The notes: generated by a model from the letters alone, not told the origin. Shown: positions 15,783 to 24,604, numbered from the stretch's first letter. The stretch is DNA of 64,000 nucleotides from Streptomyces sp. Ag109_O5-1 (GCF_003814875.1 NZ_RKQF01000001.1:4278001-4342000); one strand, 5' to 3'. Translations and numbers: made by a program.

Positions 15783-16909
15783 GGAACGGGGACGGGCCGG
15801 TGCGGGACGAAGAACGCGGCACACGGGGGCTGCCGGCCGGGGGCGAAGGCCCCGAGGCCGGCTCCCGCCGCATGGCTGACGGCATCGACGGCATCCCGGA
15901 ACAGGCCAGGCAGCACCCGGAGGACCCCTCCGCGCAGCTCGGCCCGGACGGTGCCGTGCAGAGCACGCCTCCGGACGAGCGGAACGGGGTCGCGGCCCTG
16001 GACCATGGGGGTGCCCCCGCTCAGGCGAAGTCGAGAGTGGCGGAGGCGGCGAGGGCTCGTGGAAGGGCAACGGGCGGGACGATGAGCGAGCACGAGCGAT
16101 ACGCCGAGGACCAGGCGCTGGCCGCGGAGGTCGTGCAGGCGACCCAGCACACACCTCAGGACCGCAGCGGGGCGCGCGCCTTGTTCGTCGAGCTGCGCAC
16201 GCTGAAGGAGGGCAGCGCCGAGTACGCGGAACTGCGCAATCGGCTGGTCCGGATGCATCTGCCGCTCGTCGAGCACCTCGCGCGCCGGTTCCGCAACCGC
16301 GGCGAGCCGCTGGACGACCTCACCCAGGTCGCCACCATCGGCCTGATCAAGTCGGTCGACCGTTTCGACCCGGACCGGGGCGTGGAGTTCTCCACATACG
16401 CCACCCCGACCGTGGTCGGCGAGATCAAGCGTCACTTCCGCGACAAGGGCTGGGCGGTCCGCGTACCGCGCCGGCTGCAGGAGCTGCGCCTCGCTCTGAC
16501 GACCGCCACCGCGGAGCTGTCCCAGCAGCACGGCCGCTCCCCCACGGTCCACGAACTGGCCGAGAAGCTCGCGATCTCCGAGGAGGAGGTCCTGGAGGGT
16601 CTGGAGTCGGCCAACGCGTACTCCACGCTGTCCCTGGACGTCCCCGACACCGACGACGAGTCCCCTGCGGTCGCCGACACGCTCGGCGCGGAGGACGAGG
16701 CCCTGGAGGGCGTCGAGTACCGCGAGTCCCTCAAGCCGCTCCTGGAAGACCTCCCGCCCCGGGAGAAGCGGATCCTTCTCCTCCGCTTCTTCGGCAACAT
16801 GACCCAGTCCCAGATCGCCCAGGAGGTCGGCATCTCCCAGATGCACGTCTCACGGCTGCTGGCGAGGACCTTGGCTCAGCTCCGGGAAAAGCTGCTGGTC
16901 GAGGAGTAG
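15779..16909 (+). CDS. sigH: stress-response RNA polymerase sigma factor SigH (SigB/SigF type)
   Basis: 376 residues from GTG 15779, which overlaps the ushX stop. An internal ATG at 16082 (MSEHERYAEDQ) gives a 275-residue form that contains all conserved regions. These are region 2 (LVRMHLPLVEHLARRFRNRG, DDLTQVATIGLIKSVDRF), region 3 (RVPRRLQELR, LSQQHGRSPTVHELAEKL) and region 4 (LPPREKRILLLRFFGNMTQS, SQIAQEVGISQMHVSRLLAR). The extra 101 N-terminal residues are acidic and low complexity and include a repeat-derived segment at 16003-16045. SigH in S. coelicolor is known to exist in several sizes through multiple starts and processing, so both starts may be used. A GAAA-loop hairpin terminates the unit. 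Confidence 0.9.
   Translation: MRNGDGPVRDEERGTRGLPAGGEGPEAGSRRMADGIDGIPEQARQHPEDPSAQLGPDGAVQSTPPDERNGVAALDHGGAPAQAKSRVAEAARARGRATGGTMSEHERYAEDQALAAEVVQATQHTPQDRSGARALFVELRTLKEGSAEYAELRNRLVRMHLPLVEHLARRFRNRGEPLDDLTQVATIGLIKSVDRFDPDRGVEFSTYATPTVVGEIKRHFRDKGWAVRVPRRLQELRLALTTATAELSQQHGRSPTVHELAEKLAISEEEVLEGLESANAYSTLSLDVPDTDDESPAVADTLGAEDEALEGVEYRESLKPLLEDLPPREKRILLLRFFGNMTQSQIAQEVGISQMHVSRLLARTLAQLREKLLVEE
16003..16045 (+). repeat. intergenic-type GC-rich repeat inside the sigH reading frame
   Basis: Contains GGGGG-TG-CCCCC followed by GCTCAGGCGAAGTCGAGAG, a unit of the kind normally met between Streptomyces genes. Here it is in frame in sigH, between the GTG start at 15779 and the internal ATG at 16082. 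Confidence 0.55.
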
Positions 16910-16944
16910 GCCCGTCGGCCCGGTCTTCACGACGCCCCGCACTG

Positions 16945-17031
16945 AAGCGCCCCGAAAGGGGCGCGCGGCTGTATTCATATGCGGCTCCGCCGCGTGGGCG
17001 CGACCAACCCCCACCGGCCCGCAGATCAGCT
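16945..17031. repeat. dispersed Streptomyces-type intergenic repeat, copy 1
   Basis: Hairpin, then the unit ATATGCGGCTCCGCCGC and GGGCGCGACCAACCCCCAC. The same words recur at 51271-51360 and, in shorter form, at 25612-25681, 43912-43957 and 54197-54310. Confidence 0.65.
16947..16964 (+). terminator. sigH terminator hairpin
   Basis: GCGCCCC-GAAA-GGGGCGC: a perfect 7-bp stem with a GAAA tetraloop, 38 bp after the sigH stop. It also forms the left end of a dispersed repeat (16945-17031). Confidence 0.75.
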
Positions 17032-17466
17032 ACTGCGCCCCGGCCCCTTGATTCCAAGGGCCTGGGTAGTAGCCGAGTTCACGAGCAACACCAGCGAGGC
17101 GATCGAGACCACCGCGAGAGCGATCCCCACCGGGATCGCGATGCTGTCGGCCTGCAGCAGGTTGTAGGCCACCGGCAACGCCATGATCTGCGTGATCACC
17201 GCCGGCCCCCGGCTCCAGCTCTTCCGCAGCAGCAACCCGCGCGCGGCGAGCAACGGCAGCAGCGCCAGCACGATCACGGTGACGCCCCCGGTGACCGCCT
17301 GCCCCCGGTCGTCCGGCGACCCGGTGAGCCCGAGCACGAGCATCCACACCCCGCCGGCCACCAGTGCCAGCCCTTCCAGCCCGGCCAGCGCGGCGGCATA
17401 CGTCAGCCGCCGCGGACGGGGTCCGTCGGTCACATCGGCCTTCTCAGCCGTAGGCGCATCGCTCAC
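17026..17466 (-). CDS. four-helix integral membrane protein
   Basis: 146 residues from GTG 17466 (start MSDAPTAEKADVTDG). Residues 1-22 are polar, followed by four hydrophobic segments at roughly 24-45, 58-78, 85-105 and 115-138. An arginine/serine pair (LLLRKSWSRGPAV) sits between helices 2 and 3. No catalytic motif is seen and I do not recognise a named function; similar proteins are conserved beside sigH and the lipid kinase in streptomycetes (from memory). It is convergent with sigH and divergent from the lipid kinase gene. Its 3' end runs 6 bp into the intergenic repeat. Confidence 0.75.
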   Translation of the reverse strand: MSDAPTAEKADVTDGPRPRRLTYAAALAGLEGLALVAGGVWMLVLGLTGSPDDRGQAVTGGVTVIVLALLPLLAARGLLLRKSWSRGPAVITQIMALPVAYNLLQADSIAIPVGIALAVVSIASLVLLVNSATTQALGIKGPGRSS

Positions 17467-17603
17467 GCCGAGAAGAGTAGCCCTCGCCCCGGAACGCCGG
17501 CCGCGGCCCCGCGGGGACACGTGTTCAGACTCACGCCCCTTTCTCTTACCCGATCCCTAACTCGGTCTGGGCCGGGTACTTCCCAGTAGGTACGCTGCAA
17601 TCC

Positions 17604-18572
17604 ATGCGTGCACTTCTCGTGGTCAATCCGGCGGCAACCACCACAAGCGCACGTAGGCGCGATGTCCTGATCCACGCACTCGCGAGCGAAGTGAAGCTCG
17701 AGGCGGTCACCACCGAGTACCGCGGCCACGCCCGCGACCTGGCCCGGCAGGCGGCGGAGAGCGACGACATCGACCTCGTCGTGGCACTCGGCGGCGACGG
17801 CACGGTCAACGAGGTGGTCAACGGCCTGCTGCACGGCGGCCCCGACCCGGACCGGCTGCCCGGCCTCGCCGTGGTCCCCGGCGGCTCCACCAATGTCTTC
17901 GCCCGCGCCCTCGGTCTGCCCAACGACCCCGTCGAGGCCACCGGCGACCTGCTGGACGCGCTGCGCGAGAAGCGTGAGCGGTTCGTCGGTCTCGGTCTGA
18001 CCGCGGGCACGCCCGGCACCGTGGACGAGGCGGTCCCGGCCCGCTGGTTCACCTTCAACGCGGGGCTCGGCTTCGACGCCGGCGTGGTCGGCCGGGTCGA
18101 ACAGCAGCGCGAGCTCGGTAAGAGATCCACGCACGCTCTGTACGTTCGTCAGGTCGTCCGGCAATTCCTCGGCGAGCAGCACCGCCGGCGCGGCACGATC
18201 ACCCTTGAGCGGCCCGGCGCCGACCCGATCAACGATCTTGTCGTGGCGATAGTCTCGAACACCTCGCCCTGGACGTATCTCGGCAATCGCCCGATGTACA
18301 CGTCGCCTAAGGCCTCGTTCGATAAGGGCATCGACGTACTCGGTCTCAGCCGTCTGTCGACCGCCGCGGCTGCCCGGTATGGCACACAGTTGCTCACTTC
18401 GTCCCCCGAGCGCGGACCCCATGGAAAGCATGCGGTGTCCCTGCACGACCTGGACCAGTTCACCTTGCATTCGAAGGTGCCCCTCCCCCTCCAGATGGAC
18501 GGCGACCACCTAGGACTGCGTACGAGCGTGACGTTCACAGGCGTACGCCGCGCACTGCGTGTGATTGTGTGA
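17604..18572 (+). CDS. diacylglycerol kinase family lipid kinase
   Basis: 322 residues. The catalytic N-terminal domain has MRALLVVNPAATT and the nucleotide-binding LVVALGGDGTVNEVVNGL, followed by GLAVVPGGSTNVFARALGLP. The C-terminal beta-rich domain includes WFTFNAGLGFDAGVV. The enzyme should phosphorylate diacylglycerol or a related lipid alcohol (sphingosine-kinase fold), feeding phosphatidate back to phospholipid synthesis. It acts at the membrane as a peripheral protein. A single-gene unit is likely; the promoter lies in the 137-bp divergent region shared with the small membrane protein. Confidence 0.9.
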   Translation: MRALLVVNPAATTTSARRRDVLIHALASEVKLEAVTTEYRGHARDLARQAAESDDIDLVVALGGDGTVNEVVNGLLHGGPDPDRLPGLAVVPGGSTNVFARALGLPNDPVEATGDLLDALREKRERFVGLGLTAGTPGTVDEAVPARWFTFNAGLGFDAGVVGRVEQQRELGKRSTHALYVRQVVRQFLGEQHRRRGTITLERPGADPINDLVVAIVSNTSPWTYLGNRPMYTSPKASFDKGIDVLGLSRLSTAAAARYGTQLLTSSPERGPHGKHAVSLHDLDQFTLHSKVPLPLQMDGDHLGLRTSVTFTGVRRALRVIV

Positions 18573-18892
18573 GCGGAACGGGCTAAAGTCCTTTCACTCG
18601 AACGTTTAGGCCAGGATCCACCCCATGGAAGTACGGCTGTGACCCAGTCGACACCGAGGAATCAAAAAAAACTTTCCGGAAGGGGTTGTATCCGTCGCTG
18701 AGGTTTGCGAGGCTCTACGTGGCGATCGGGACGGCCCGCAAGACCGGCCTCCACTGATCACCGGAATCCCCCTTCAACTCACAGGACCCCTGCCAGGGAA
18801 CCTGGCGGTCGGCCCTTCACTTGTTGAGGGATTCGTGAAAGCGTTCACATTCACAAGCAACGTGCATGTAATACCAAGGAGAGGTAGCAGCC
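18573..18892. other. 320-bp leader/promoter region of wblE, no gene seen
   Basis: No open frame with coding character. It contains an unusually AT-rich patch (eight-A run, 18664-18671), a small hairpin GCCAGG-GAA-CCTGGC (18792-18806) and an inverted repeat GTGAA-AGCG-TTCAC (18835-18848). A strong ribosome site AGGAGAGG precedes wblE. Confidence 0.6.
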
Positions 18893-19150
18893 ATGGACTG
18901 GCGTCACAACGCCGTTTGCCGCGAGGAAGACCCCGAGCTCTTCTTCCCCATCGGCAACACTGGTCCTGCGCTGCTGCAGATCGAGGAAGCCAAGGCCGTC
19001 TGCCGTCGCTGTCCTGTTATGGACCAGTGTCTGCAGTGGGCGCTTGAGTCCGGCCAGGACTCCGGCGTCTGGGGTGGCCTCAGCGAGGACGAGCGTCGTG
19101 CGATGAAGCGCCGTGCCGCCCGCAACCGGGCCCGTCAGGCCACCGCCTGA
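18893..19150 (+). CDS. wblE: WhiB-family iron-sulfur transcription factor WblE
   Basis: 85 residues with the Wbl cluster-binding pattern: C9 in HNAVCREEDPELFF, C37 and C40 in KAVCRRCPVMDQC, and C46. These are followed by the beta-turn GVWGGLSEDERR and a basic C-terminal tail KRRAARNRARQ for DNA contact. Wbl proteins bind a [4Fe-4S] cluster and work with region 4 of the principal sigma factor. The sequence and its place between the lipid kinase and the PdtaS-like kinase match WblE of streptomycetes. The start is fixed by the AGGAGAGG ribosome site 8 bp upstream. Confidence 0.93.
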   Translation: MDWRHNAVCREEDPELFFPIGNTGPALLQIEEAKAVCRRCPVMDQCLQWALESGQDSGVWGGLSEDERRAMKRRAARNRARQATA

Positions 19151-19274
19151 CCCGACCCACCCCGCTAGCCTGAGCTTGGCGGCGCGTACAGCGAGTACGC
19201 ATCTCCCGCCCCCGAGCCGCAGCGCGCAGTACCCCCGATGCGCTTAGCAAGAGCGAGAGCAGCAACGAGCGAGC

Positions 19275-19301
19275 AGCCCCGAACCCACCAGGTTCGGGGC
19301 T
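19275..19301. terminator. terminator between wblE and the histidine kinase
   Basis: AGCCCCGAACC-CACCA-GGTTCGGGGCT followed by CTTT on the plus strand: an 11-bp perfect stem. It sits between convergent genes and can serve both. Confidence 0.85.
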
Positions 19302-19319
19302 CTTTGCTGTCCGGGAGAC

Positions 19320-20786
19320 CTACTTCTGCGGGCGCACCGGCACGTCCAGGATCACCCGGGTCCCCCGTTCCGGCGCCGGCACCATGTCGAACGTGCCGCC
19401 CAACTCGCCCTCCACCAGCGTTCGTACGATCTGCAGACCGAGGTTGCCGGAGCGGTGCGGGTCGAAGCCCTCGGGCAGGCCGACGCCGTCGTCCTGGACG
19501 GTGACAAGGAGTCGGGCCTCCTTGGTGGTACCGCCGCGGACCGCCGTCACCTCCACGCTGCCGGTGTCGCCCTCGCGGAAGCCGTGTTCCAGGGCGTTCT
19601 GCAGGATTTCGGTGAGAACCATCGACAGCGGGGTCGCGACCTCGGCGTCGAGTATCCCGAAGCGGCCGGTGCGCCGGCCGGTGACCTTGCCGGGTGAGAT
19701 CTCGGCGACCATCGCGAGCACCCGGTCGGCGATCTCGTCGAACTCGACCCGCTCGTCCAGGTTCTGGGACAGCGTCTCGTGCACGATCGCGATGGAGCCG
19801 ACCCGCCGTACGGCCTCCTCCAGGGCCTCCCGGCCGCGCTCGGACTCGATACGCCGGGCCTGGAGGCGCAGCAGCGCGGCGACCGTCTGGAGGTTGTTCT
19901 TCACCCGGTGGTGGATCTCCCGGATGGTCGCGTCCTTGGTGATCAATTCCCGCTCACGGCGCCGCAGTTCGGTGACGTCCCGGAGCAGCACCAGTGAACC
20001 GATGCGGGTGCCCTTGGGCTTGAGCGGGATCGCCCGGAACTGGATCACCCCGTCCTCGGACTCGATCTCGAACTCGCGCGGCGCCCAGCCGCTGGCGACC
20101 TTGGCGAGCGCCTCGTCCACCGGCCCCTTGGTCGGGGCGAGTTCGGCCGTGGTCTGGCCCAGGTGGTGGCCGAGCAGATCGGCGGCGAGGCCGAGGCGGT
20201 GGTAGGCGGAGAGGGCGTTCGGGGAGGCGTACTGGACGACGCCGTCCGCATCCACCCGGATCAGGCCGTCGCCGACGCGCGGCGAGGCGTCCATGTCGAC
20301 CTGCTGGTTGGCGAAGGGAAACGATCCGGCGGCGATCATCTGCGCCAGGTCCGAGGCGCTCTGGAGGTAGGTGAGCTCAAGGCGGCTCGGGGTGCGAACG
20401 GTCAGCAGGTTGGTGTTGCGGGCGATGACCCCGAGGACCCTGCCCTCACGCCGTACCGGGATGGACTCGACCCTTACGGGGACCTCTTCACGCCACTCCG
20501 GGTCGCCCTCGCGGACGATCCGGCCCTCGTCCAGGGCGATGTCCAGCATGGGGCGGCGGCCGCGCGGGACCAGGTGGCCGACCATGTCGTCCTGGTAGGA
20601 GGTGGGGCCGGTGTTGGGGCGCATCTGCGCCACCGAGACATACCGAGTGCCGTCCCGGGTGGGGACCCACAGGACCAGGTCGGCGAAGGAGAGGTCGGAG
20701 AGCAGCTGCCACTCCGAGACCAGCAGATGCAGCCACTCGAGGTCGGAGTCGTCGAGGGCGGTGTGCTGGCGGACCAGTTCGTTCAT
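19320..20786 (-). CDS. PdtaS-like sensor histidine kinase
   Basis: 488 residues from ATG 20786 (MNELVRQHTALDDSDLEWL); a GTG three codons earlier is an alternative. The N-terminal 150 residues form a GAF-like domain (LSFADLVLWVPTRDGTRYVS). A PAS domain lies near 175-290. The kinase is of the HisKA_2 type with phospho-accepting His in IREIHHRVKNNLQTVAALL, and the ATPase domain has LTEILQNALEHGF and VQDDGVGLPEGF. There is no transmembrane segment, so it is a soluble cytosolic sensor. The architecture matches Mycobacterium PdtaS, which phosphorylates the ANTAR antiterminator PdtaR. No cognate regulator is nearby. Confidence 0.9.
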   Translation of the reverse strand: MNELVRQHTALDDSDLEWLHLLVSEWQLLSDLSFADLVLWVPTRDGTRYVSVAQMRPNTGPTSYQDDMVGHLVPRGRRPMLDIALDEGRIVREGDPEWREEVPVRVESIPVRREGRVLGVIARNTNLLTVRTPSRLELTYLQSASDLAQMIAAGSFPFANQQVDMDASPRVGDGLIRVDADGVVQYASPNALSAYHRLGLAADLLGHHLGQTTAELAPTKGPVDEALAKVASGWAPREFEIESEDGVIQFRAIPLKPKGTRIGSLVLLRDVTELRRRERELITKDATIREIHHRVKNNLQTVAALLRLQARRIESERGREALEEAVRRVGSIAIVHETLSQNLDERVEFDEIADRVLAMVAEISPGKVTGRRTGRFGILDAEVATPLSMVLTEILQNALEHGFREGDTGSVEVTAVRGGTTKEARLLVTVQDDGVGLPEGFDPHRSGNLGLQIVRTLVEGELGGTFDMVPAPERGTRVILDVPVRPQK

Positions 20787-21057
20787 GGAGGGCACGTCTG
20801 TGAGCGTACCTGGCGGTATGTGGATGGCCGAAAAAGAGCGGGCCAGGGAAGCCGGAAGGGCCCGGAAACACCCGCGGGCCGCGGCGCCTGGGAGGGACCC
20901 TCAACCCTCCCGGCACCGCAGCCCGGAGCAGCAACGGCCGCGGGGTGTGCGGTCCCGGTCGGCCGAAGGTGAGGATCCGGGGCAGTCAGGGCAGAGAGCT
21001 CCGGTTCCTCGGTCCGCCTTCCTGTGCGGGGAAGACGGAAGAATGCACCTACGCAAT

Positions 21058-21073
21058 TGTGGACTAGACCACG
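21058..21073. promoter_or_regulatory. dre-like DasR operator, distal site
   Basis: TGTGGACTAGACCACG: core TGGACTAGACCA differs at one base from the DasR consensus TGGTCTAGACCA. It is 272 bp upstream of the kinase start and 315 bp upstream of nagB. Confidence 0.65.
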
Positions 21074-21327
21074 ATGTGTGTCCATGCGTTGGAGTCTGTT
21101 CACAGTTGGTGCGGTGGCAGCCTAGCCCGCCGCGGTCGGCCGTGGGGGCGGATGGCCGGGGCAATTTTCCGGGACCGGGCGGAGCCCCCGCCCCACCTCG
21201 AGGAAGTTTTCCGTTATTCACCCCATCTGACGTATTCACGTAACCTCACCCTTGTCCCCTATCTCTGCTTTCTCTGCACCGGACCCATCGGCGCCAGGGG
21301 CTGGTTCTGTTAGATTGATCCCATCAG

Positions 21328-21343
21328 ATTGGTCTAAACCACA
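21328..21343. promoter_or_regulatory. DasR operator (dre) of nagB
   Basis: ATTGGTCTAAACCACA: core TGGTCTAAACCA, one mismatch to the consensus. It ends 44 bp before the nagB start, in promoter position. Confidence 0.85.
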
Positions 21344-21387
21344 TAGCACTCCAGACCCCCAGCCCTCTTCAGAACGGCAGGCCCAGC

Positions 21388-22173
21388 GTGGAAGTTGTCA
21401 TCGTTCCGGATGTCGCGGCGGGTGGCGAGCTGATCGCCGAGGCCATGGCGCGGTTGCTGCGGCGCAAGCCGGACGCGCTGCTCGGGGTGGCCACGGGCTC
21501 GACCCCGCTGCCCGTCTACCGGGCGCTCACGGCCAAGGTGCGCGCCGGTGACGTGGACATCTCGCGGGCGCGCATAGCCCAGCTCGACGAGTACGTGGGC
21601 CTGCCGGCCGAGCATCCGGAGTCCTACCGTTCGGTGCTGCGCCGTGAGGTGCTGGAGCCCCTCGGGATCGGGATGGAGGCGTTCCTCGGCCCGGATGGCA
21701 CGGCCGAGGACGTGCAGGCCGCCTGCGAGGCCTACGACACGGGGCTGGCGCGGGCCGGCGGTGTGGACCTGCAGCTGCTCGGCATCGGCACGGACGGGCA
21801 CATCGGGTTCAACGAGCCCTGCTCCTCGCTGGCCTCCCGGACCCGGATCAAGACCCTGACCGAGCAGACCCGTGCCGACAACGCCCGGTTCTTCGACGGT
21901 GACGTCGACCAGGTGCCGCACCATGTGATCACCCAGGGCATCGGGACGATCCTGGAGGCACGGCACCTGGTGCTCCTCGCCACCGGCGAGGGCAAGGCGG
22001 ACGCGGTCGCGGCGACCGTCGAAGGGCCGCTTGCCGCGGTGTGCCCCGCGTCGGCGTTGCAGCTCCACCCGCATGCCACGGTCGTGGCGGACGAGGCTGC
22101 GGCTTCCAAGCTGAAGCTCGCGGATTACTTCCGGTACACCTTTGTCAACAAGCCGGAGTGGCAGGGGATCTAG
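21388..22173 (+). CDS. nagB: glucosamine-6-phosphate deaminase
   Basis: 261 residues from GTG 21388. NagB converts glucosamine-6-phosphate to fructose-6-phosphate and ammonia. Family marks: VATGSTPLPVYRAL (phosphate binding), IAQLDEYVGLPAEHPESYRS with the catalytic Asp, LGIGTDGHIGFNEP, and the C-terminal FRYTFVNKPEW. Length matches the enzyme. It is the entry point of imported aminosugars to glycolysis and a classic DasR target, consistent with the dre site 44 bp upstream. It is convergent with the hexosaminidase gene; a weak hairpin lies at 22243-22263. Confidence 0.95.
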   Translation: MEVVIVPDVAAGGELIAEAMARLLRRKPDALLGVATGSTPLPVYRALTAKVRAGDVDISRARIAQLDEYVGLPAEHPESYRSVLRREVLEPLGIGMEAFLGPDGTAEDVQAACEAYDTGLARAGGVDLQLLGIGTDGHIGFNEPCSSLASRTRIKTLTEQTRADNARFFDGDVDQVPHHVITQGIGTILEARHLVLLATGEGKADAVAATVEGPLAAVCPASALQLHPHATVVADEAAASKLKLADYFRYTFVNKPEWQGI

Positions 22174-22270
22174 CGGTCGTGGGTCCGGCGCGGGCCGATG
22201 GGGGGATCGCGCCCGCGCGGCGGTAGCCGCACATCCAATACAGCCCCGCACCCCTATCGGGGCGCGAAGC

Positions 22271-23755
22271 CTAACGGGGTGCCATTACTTCCGCCGCTGC
22301 CACACCGCACACCCTCGCCGCGCCGTGGGTCGCGATGTGCAGGGCGCCCCTCGGCGGTGCCTGGGGTACGCCCATCTCCACCACGATCGTGTCCGGGCGG
22401 GCCTTGAGCAGGACGTCCAGGGCCCGGCCCATCCACGGGTGACGGTGTTCGTCCCGTACCACCGCGACGATACGGCGGTCCCCCGCCGCGACGAACGCCG
22501 CGTGGCCCGCATCCTCGCCCGCGAAGCTGCCGGTCTCGGTGCCGGGCAGGAGGCGGGTCAGTTCGGCGGCCACGCCCCAGGGGGTCTCGTCGCCCACGGC
22601 GATGTTGGCCACCGGGGTGAGGGAGGCGACGAAGGGGGCTGCGGCCAGGGGCGTGAAGGAGTCGACGCGCGTCACACGGAGCGCGCGGCGGGCCGCGACA
22701 AGGCCGATGTCCGTGGGCGCGAGGTCCGGGTGGGCCGACTCCGCCGTCCTCGTCCAGCGGGCCAGCACCCGTACCCGTTCCGCCGCCTCCGTCAGGCGTT
22801 CCTCCGGTAGCTCGCCGGAGCGGACCGCCGCGACCAGGGCGTCGCGCAGCCGTCGTACCGTCTCGTCGTCCGCCAGACCGCCGCCCACGCAGATGGCGTC
22901 GGCTCCGGCGGCGAGGGCGAGGACGCTGCCGTGTTCGATGCCGTAGGTCGCGGAGATGGCCTGCATCTCCATGCCGTCGGTGACGATCAGGCCGTCGTAG
23001 CCGAGTTCGCCGCGGAGGAGTTCGGTGAGGACGCGGTGGGACAGGGTGGCCGGGCGGGCCGGGTCCAGGGCGGGGACCAGGATGTGCGCGCTCATGACGG
23101 CGCGGGTGCCGGCGGCGATGGCGGCCCGGAAGGGGGCCAGCTCGCGGGAGTGCAGGACCTCGGCCGTCGCGTCGATGCGGGGCAGGTCGAGGTGGGAGTC
23201 GACGGCTGTGTCCCCGTGGCCCGGGAAGTGCTTGGTGCAGGCCGCGACTCCGGCCGTCTGGAGGCCGGTGACATAGGCCGCCGTGTGGCGGGCGACCAGG
23301 TCCTGGTCGGCGCCGAAGGAGCGGACGCCGATGACCGGGTTGGCCGCGTTGGAGTTGACGTCCGCGGACGGCGCCCAGTTGAAGTTCACGCCGCAGGCGG
23401 CCAGGCGACGGCCCAGTTCGAGGGCGACCTGACGGGTCAGCTCCACGTCGTCGACGGCGCCCAGGGCGTGGTTTCCTGGGAAGGAGGAACCGGTGTGCAC
23501 CTCAAGGCGGGTGACGTCACCGCCCTCCTCGTCGATGGCGACCAGGACGTCGTCGCGTTCGGCCCGCAACTGGGCGGTGAGAGCGGTGAGTTGCTCGGGC
23601 GAGGTGATGTTGCGTCCGAACAGGCCCACCGAGGCGAGGCCTTCGCCGAGCCGGCGCAGCAGCCAGTCGGGGGCGGTGGTGCCGGTGAAGCCGGGCTGCA
23701 GGACCGTCAGCGCGTCGCGGGTGAGCGTGTCTGTGCCGCTGGCGAGTGTCGTCAT
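22271..23755 (-). CDS. glycoside hydrolase family 3 beta-N-acetylhexosaminidase
   Basis: 494 residues, no signal peptide. GH3 barrel with the NagZ-type catalytic loop KHFPGHGDTAVDSHLDLP (His/Asp dyad as acid/base), the nucleophile region VTDGMEMQAISATYG, and LVAIDEEGGDVTRLE near residue 75. It should release GlcNAc from imported chitobiose or muropeptides in the cytosol. Start ATG 23755, 9 bp after the dasC stop, so it belongs to the dasABC transcript. The C-terminal 130 residues form a second domain as in longer actinobacterial homologues. This links uptake by DasABC to supply of GlcNAc for the Nag pathway. Confidence 0.9.
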   Translation of the reverse strand: MTTLASGTDTLTRDALTVLQPGFTGTTAPDWLLRRLGEGLASVGLFGRNITSPEQLTALTAQLRAERDDVLVAIDEEGGDVTRLEVHTGSSFPGNHALGAVDDVELTRQVALELGRRLAACGVNFNWAPSADVNSNAANPVIGVRSFGADQDLVARHTAAYVTGLQTAGVAACTKHFPGHGDTAVDSHLDLPRIDATAEVLHSRELAPFRAAIAAGTRAVMSAHILVPALDPARPATLSHRVLTELLRGELGYDGLIVTDGMEMQAISATYGIEHGSVLALAAGADAICVGGGLADDETVRRLRDALVAAVRSGELPEERLTEAAERVRVLARWTRTAESAHPDLAPTDIGLVAARRALRVTRVDSFTPLAAAPFVASLTPVANIAVGDETPWGVAAELTRLLPGTETGSFAGEDAGHAAFVAAGDRRIVAVVRDEHRHPWMGRALDVLLKARPDTIVVEMGVPQAPPRGALHIATHGAARVCGVAAAEVMAPR

Positions 23756-23764
23756 CGGATGGGG

Positions 23765-24604
23765 TTATCCCTTCACGGCGCCAGCGGTCAGGCCCGCGGC
23801 CATCTTGCGCTGGACGAGGAGGAACAGGACGACGATCGGCACGGCCATCATGGTGGAGCCGGCCATCATCGGGGCGTATTCGGTGCCGTGCTTGGTGGTG
23901 AAGTTGGCGAGCCAGACGGTCGCGGTCTGGTGCTCCTGGCTGAGCAGCATCAGGGCGTAGAGGTACTCGTTCCAGGCCTGGATGAAGGCGTAGACCGAGG
24001 TGGCGACCATGCCCGGGGCGAGCAGTGGGAAGACCACGCGGATGAAGGCGCCGGTGCGGGAGCAGCCGTCGACCATGGCGGCCTCCTCCAGCTCCTTCGG
24101 GATGTTGACGATGAAACCGCGCAGGGTCCACACCGTGAACGGCAGGATGAAGGTCAGGTAGGTGATGATCAGGCCGCTGAGCTTGTCGTACTGGTCCAGG
24201 TCGTTGAGGAGCAGGAAGACCGGGATGATCATGGCGACCAGCGGGACCATCTGGACCGCGAGGATGCCGACGATCACGATCTTCCGCCCGCGGAAGGCGA
24301 ACCGGGAGATGGCGAGGGCGGCCAGCAGGCCGATGACCATGCCGATCGCGACGACGGAGAGGGAGACGATGAGGCTGCGGCCCACCGGACCCCAGAAGTC
24401 GGCGATGTCCAGGGCGCGGCGGAAGTTGGACAGGGTGATGCCCGTGGGCAGCAGGCTCGGGTCCGGGTCGATGGCGTCCTTCGCCGGCTTGAACGCCGTG
24501 TTCAGCATCCAGTAGACGGGGAAGCCCGCGGTGACGAAGACCAGGAGGCCGAGGATGTTCCAGCCCCAGCGGGACCCCTTGCGAGGGGTGGCGACGGTGC
24601 TCAT
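23765..24604 (-). CDS. dasC: chitobiose/GlcNAc-oligomer ABC permease DasC
   Basis: 279 residues from ATG 24604, overlapping the dasB stop by four bases. Binding-protein-dependent inner-membrane component with six helices. The EAA loop that docks the ATPase is visible as IPKELEEAAMVDGCSRTGAFIRV, quoted here as its key part EEAAMVDG. Typical CUT1 MalG-like features: SLIVSLSVVAIGMVIGLLAA and WNEYLYALMLLS. No ATPase gene is present in the cluster; in streptomycetes the shared ATPase MsiK is encoded elsewhere. Confidence 0.92.
   Translation of the reverse strand: MSTVATPRKGSRWGWNILGLLVFVTAGFPVYWMLNTAFKPAKDAIDPDPSLLPTGITLSNFRRALDIADFWGPVGRSLIVSLSVVAIGMVIGLLAALAISRFAFRGRKIVIVGILAVQMVPLVAMIIPVFLLLNDLDQYDKLSGLIITYLTFILPFTVWTLRGFIVNIPKELEEAAMVDGCSRTGAFIRVVFPLLAPGMVATSVYAFIQAWNEYLYALMLLSQEHQTATVWLANFTTKHGTEYAPMMAGSTMMAVPIVVLFLLVQRKMAAGLTAGAVKG

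Larger units (their letters stand above)
20787..21387. other. 600-bp divergent region between the kinase gene and nagB
   Basis: No convincing gene. It holds a GGGAGGG/CCCTCCC hairpin (20890-20911) near the kinase start, two DasR-type operators (21058-21073 and 21328-21343) and the nagB leader. Confidence 0.6.

Noticed and set aside
18658..18687. GGAAT followed by GTT upstream of wblE, resembling a SigR promoter
   Set aside because: The spacing is 22 bases instead of 18-19, so it does not fit the consensus.
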